Source of the DNA: Christensenella hongkongensis
GTDB taxonomy: Bacteria; Bacillota; Clostridia; Christensenellales; Christensenellaceae
Length of the DNA stretch: 64,000 nucleotides
Assembly (NCBI RefSeq): GCF_000981035.1
Contig: NZ_LAYJ01000112.1
Span: forward strand, 273,927-337,926
Direction of reading: 5' to 3'
The position numbers and the translations under genes were made by a program. Under the pieces are notes generated by a model. It was not told the DNA's origin, searched no databases, and saw nothing but the letters and a program-made list of their open reading frames with translations. How positions within the stretch are numbered: position 1 is the stretch's first letter; every line of letters starts with the position of its first letter. Of the stretch, positions 61,995-64,000 are shown in pieces.

Positions 61995-63056
61995 TCAGCC
62001 AAGCTGCGCGAGGATCAGGTCGCTCATTTCCGTGGTTGAAACGTACTCCCCGCCGGCGGCAATATCCGCTGTGCGCGCGCCTGCCGCAAGTACTTTTTTT
62101 ACTGAGGCTTCGATTGTCTGCGCTTCCTTTTCGAGATCGAAGGAATAGCGAAGCATCAACGCACAGGAAAGTATCATTGCGATTGGGTTGGCTTTTCCCT
62201 GACCGGCAATATCCGGCGCGCTGCCGTGTATCGGCTCGTACATACCAAGCTTGGTGGAGCCAAGGCTTGCCGAGGGCAGCATTCCAATCGAGCCTGTAAT
62301 CATGCTGGCCTCGTCCGTCAGGATATCGCCAAACAGGTTGCCCGTAACCACTACGTCAAACTGACGCGGATTGCGTACCAGCTGCATTGCGGCGTTGTCC
62401 ACATACATGTGGGTAAGCTCCACGTCGGGATAATCCTTTGCGACACGCGTAACGGTATTGCGCCACAGCCGCGAGGTGGAAAGGACATTTGCCTTATCAA
62501 CGCTTGTAAGGCGCTTATCCCGCTTGCGTGCGGATTCGAAGGCAAGGCGTGCGATGCGCTCCACCTCATAATCGTGGTAATTCATGATGTCCTGGGAATA
62601 TGTGATGTCGTCGCCGCTCTTCTCGCCAAAGTAAACGTCGCCGGTCAGCTCGCGCAGGATAAGAATGTCGAGGTTATCGCCAACGATCTCATCCTTTAAA
62701 GGGCATGCGGCCTTGAGCTCGTTATAAATGATGGCAGGCCGCAGGTTTGCGAACAGGCCAAGCTCCCCGCGCAAACGCAGGAGGCCTTTTTCAGGGCGTT
62801 TATCCACGGGAAGGTTATCCCATTTCTCTCCGCCCACCGCGGCAAGGAGCACTGCGTCGCACTGCCTGCAGATTTCAAGCTGCGAATCCGGAAGGGGATT
62901 TCCGTGCTTATCGATTGCGATTCCTCCCGCGTCCACGTCGCGGAAGTGAAATGTATGACCATAGAGCTCTCCGATGCGGTTCAGAACACGTACCGCTTCC
63001 ACGGAAATCTCCGGGCCGATTCCGTCGCCGGAAATTTTTGCGATTGTAAATTCCAT
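61995..63056 (-). CDS. leuB: 3-Isopropylmalate dehydrogenase
   Basis: This 353-residue NAD-dependent enzyme of leucine synthesis converts 3-isopropylmalate to the 2-oxo acid. Motifs are [46 protein letters not shown], the Tyr of ITYSQDIM and the metal-binding [15 protein letters not shown]. The C-terminal ESTx-like NAD loop is [21 protein letters not shown] at 63056 is chosen over a GTG at 63065 that abuts the ribosome site. No leuA, leuC or leuD lies nearby. A tartrate or homoisocitrate dehydrogenase is less likely. Confidence 0.92.
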   Translation of the reverse strand: MEFTIAKISGDGIGPEISVEAVRVLNRIGELYGHTFHFRDVDAGGIAIDKHGNPLPDSQLEICRQCDAVLLAAVGGEKWDNLPVDKRPEKGLLRLRGELGLFANLRPAIIYNELKAACPLKDEIVGDNLDILILRELTGDVYFGEKSGDDITYSQDIMNYHDYEVERIARLAFESARKRDKRLTSVDKANVLSTSRLWRNTVTRVAKDYPDVELTHMYVDNAAMQLVRNPRQFDVVVTGNLFGDILTDEASMITGSIGMLPSASLGSTKLGMYEPIHGSAPDIAGQGKANPIAMILSCALMLRYSFDLEKEAQTIEASVKKVLAAGARTADIAAGGEYVSTTEMSDLILAQLG

Positions 63057-63193
63057 AGCTATCACCTTTCTTCTGTAAAAATTCAGATACCATCTTATTA
63101 TATAACAAAAATAAGTTGGACAAAAGAGGGGGAAAGAAATAAAATGAAGTAGGACAGAATTGAAAAACAGCTGGATTGGGAAGTGATTTACTT

Positions 63194-64000
63194 ATGAAAA
63201 CAGGAATGTCTACGGCTTGTTTCTTTTGCAGGCTGTATAATGAGGACGCCGTGCGGGAGATGGCCGCTTTGGGCGTCAAGGATATTGAAATTTTTTTCTC
63301 GGCGAATATGGAGTACCAAAAGCCGTTTACAGATGAGTTGAGAAGGATATGCGACGGGGAGGGGATGCGGGTGCGCTCCGTGCATTCGCTGTGCACGCAA
63401 TTTGAACCGCAGCTTTTTTCAGAGCATCCGAGGCAGTACGACGAAGCAATGAATGTATTCCATCAGGTGGTGGACGCTGCCGCAGAGCTCTCGGCGGGCG
63501 TTTATGTGTTCCACGGCGCGATGAACATCAAGCGTGCCAGGACGTTCCGTGTGGATTATGAGTGGGCTGGAGAAAAGGTTTCGGTGCTTGCGGAAGAAGC
63601 AAAAAAGAAGAACGTAAAGCTTGCTTACGAAAATGTGCACTGGTGCTGGTATGGAAAACCGGGCTTTGCCCGTGAGCTTGCAGCGCATACGGACAGCGAT
63701 AATCTGTTCTTTACACTGGATATCAAGCAGGCCGCCCAGTCTGGCTATGATGTTTTCGATTACATTGAGGATATGGATGGAAAGCTCGCGCATATCCATG
63801 TTTGCGATTATAAAAAAGATCCGGAAAAAGGAACCATCCCCTGCCTTCCTTTCGATGGGGAAATGGATTGGCAGAGGATGAAAGAATGTCTCGACAGGCT
63901 GCACTATGACGGTCTGATGATGCTCGAAGTATATCCAAGCGATTACGCATCCTACGACCAGCTTCTCGAGAATTATAAGAAAGTACAGGCTTTTTTTGCG
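63194..64000 (+). CDS. TIM-barrel sugar isomerase/epimerase-family protein (3' end outside window)
   Basis: The frame starts at ATG 63194 and is open through the window end (269 codons), so the C-terminus is missing. The fold is the xylose-isomerase-like/AP-endonuclease-2 superfamily: FFCRLYNEDAVREMAALGVKDIEIFFSANMEY, the His of RSVHSL, Glu in LAYENVHWCW, LDIKQAAQSG (with Asp), HIHVCDY and FDGEMDW. GGGAAG is the best ribosome site. This is the third protein of this fold in the window and could be another sugar isomerase, or an endonuclease IV relative. Confidence 0.82.
   Translation, partial: MKTGMSTACFFCRLYNEDAVREMAALGVKDIEIFFSANMEYQKPFTDELRRICDGEGMRVRSVHSLCTQFEPQLFSEHPRQYDEAMNVFHQVVDAAAELSAGVYVFHGAMNIKRARTFRVDYEWAGEKVSVLAEEAKKKNVKLAYENVHWCWYGKPGFARELAAHTDSDNLFFTLDIKQAAQSGYDVFDYIEDMDGKLAHIHVCDYKKDPEKGTIPCLPFDGEMDWQRMKECLDRLHYDGLMMLEVYPSDYASYDQLLENYKKVQAFFA

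Noticed and set aside
1..64000. Prophage, insertion sequence or CRISPR array
   Set aside because: No transposase, integrase, phage structural gene or repeat-spacer array was seen. The dispersed repeat copies lack such genes.

Overview
The window looks like a chromosomal segment of a low-to-middle GC anaerobic member of the Bacillota (Clostridia). The evidence is sigma-A type promoters of the TTGACA-17-TATAAT kind, strong AGGAGG-like ribosome binding sites, many intrinsic terminators, GTG and TTG starts, a cell-wall-anchored surface protein, a GGGtGRT / Fe-S scaffold pair and a bile-salt-hydrolase-family enzyme. The last of these suggests a gut habitat. A Christensenellales-like host is a guess. 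I saw no rRNA, tRNA, CRISPR array, transposase or prophage gene.

Layout. 0-7 kb: the start of a Trk/Ktr potassium channel subunit running off the left edge, an AbrB-type regulator followed by an ABC-2 transporter pair, a ROK regulator next to a perfect palindrome and a corrinoid-methyltransferase-like UroD protein, and a NYN/LOTUS RNase-like protein. 7-11 kb: two overlapping Rrf2 regulators diverge from metY-cysK across a large nested dyad, then an isochorismatase-fold hydrolase. 11-17 kb: a bile salt hydrolase/penicillin V acylase-family enzyme diverges from an amino acid permease, followed by two alpha/beta hydrolases with a small membrane protein between them.

17-36 kb is the most striking part: a catabolic island. 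A first operon has a ribose-type ABC importer (ATPase, two permeases, binding lipoprotein), a TIM-barrel isomerase and two short-chain dehydrogenases, followed by a cupin with its own promoter. A LacI regulator comes next. A second operon has a metal-dependent-hydrolase-like protein, a beta-hydroxyacid dehydrogenase, a complete 2-oxoacid dehydrogenase complex (E1 alpha, E1 beta, E2, E3), a 47-residue cysteine-rich protein, a second TIM-barrel protein, glycerate kinase and a fumarylacetoacetase-family protein. Copies of one 12-bp dyad (TTTAACGTTAAA, TTTATCGATAAA and variants) lie in both promoter regions, so the LacI protein probably controls both. The substrate cannot be read from sequence. 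A route to an acyl-CoA plus glycerate phosphate is a reasonable inference.

36-39 kb is a polar amino acid ABC importer. 39-46 kb holds a nitroreductase, a cysteine-rich protein, an MBL hydrolase, apolipoprotein N-acyltransferase, a HAD phosphatase and a phasin-like/AarF pair. 46-54 kb holds a membrane c-di-GMP protein (degenerate GGDEF, intact EAL), a large surface protein preceded by a structured element, and arsR-arsM with two ArsR-like operators. 54-64 kb holds the GGGtGRT/scaffold pair, an acetyltransferase, an alpha/beta hydrolase, a CoA-transferase, a D,D-carboxypeptidase, a DUF3795-like protein, a lone leuB and a truncated TIM-barrel gene at the right edge. A roughly 100-bp intergenic repeat occurs in inverted orientation near 45.9 and 56.4 kb.
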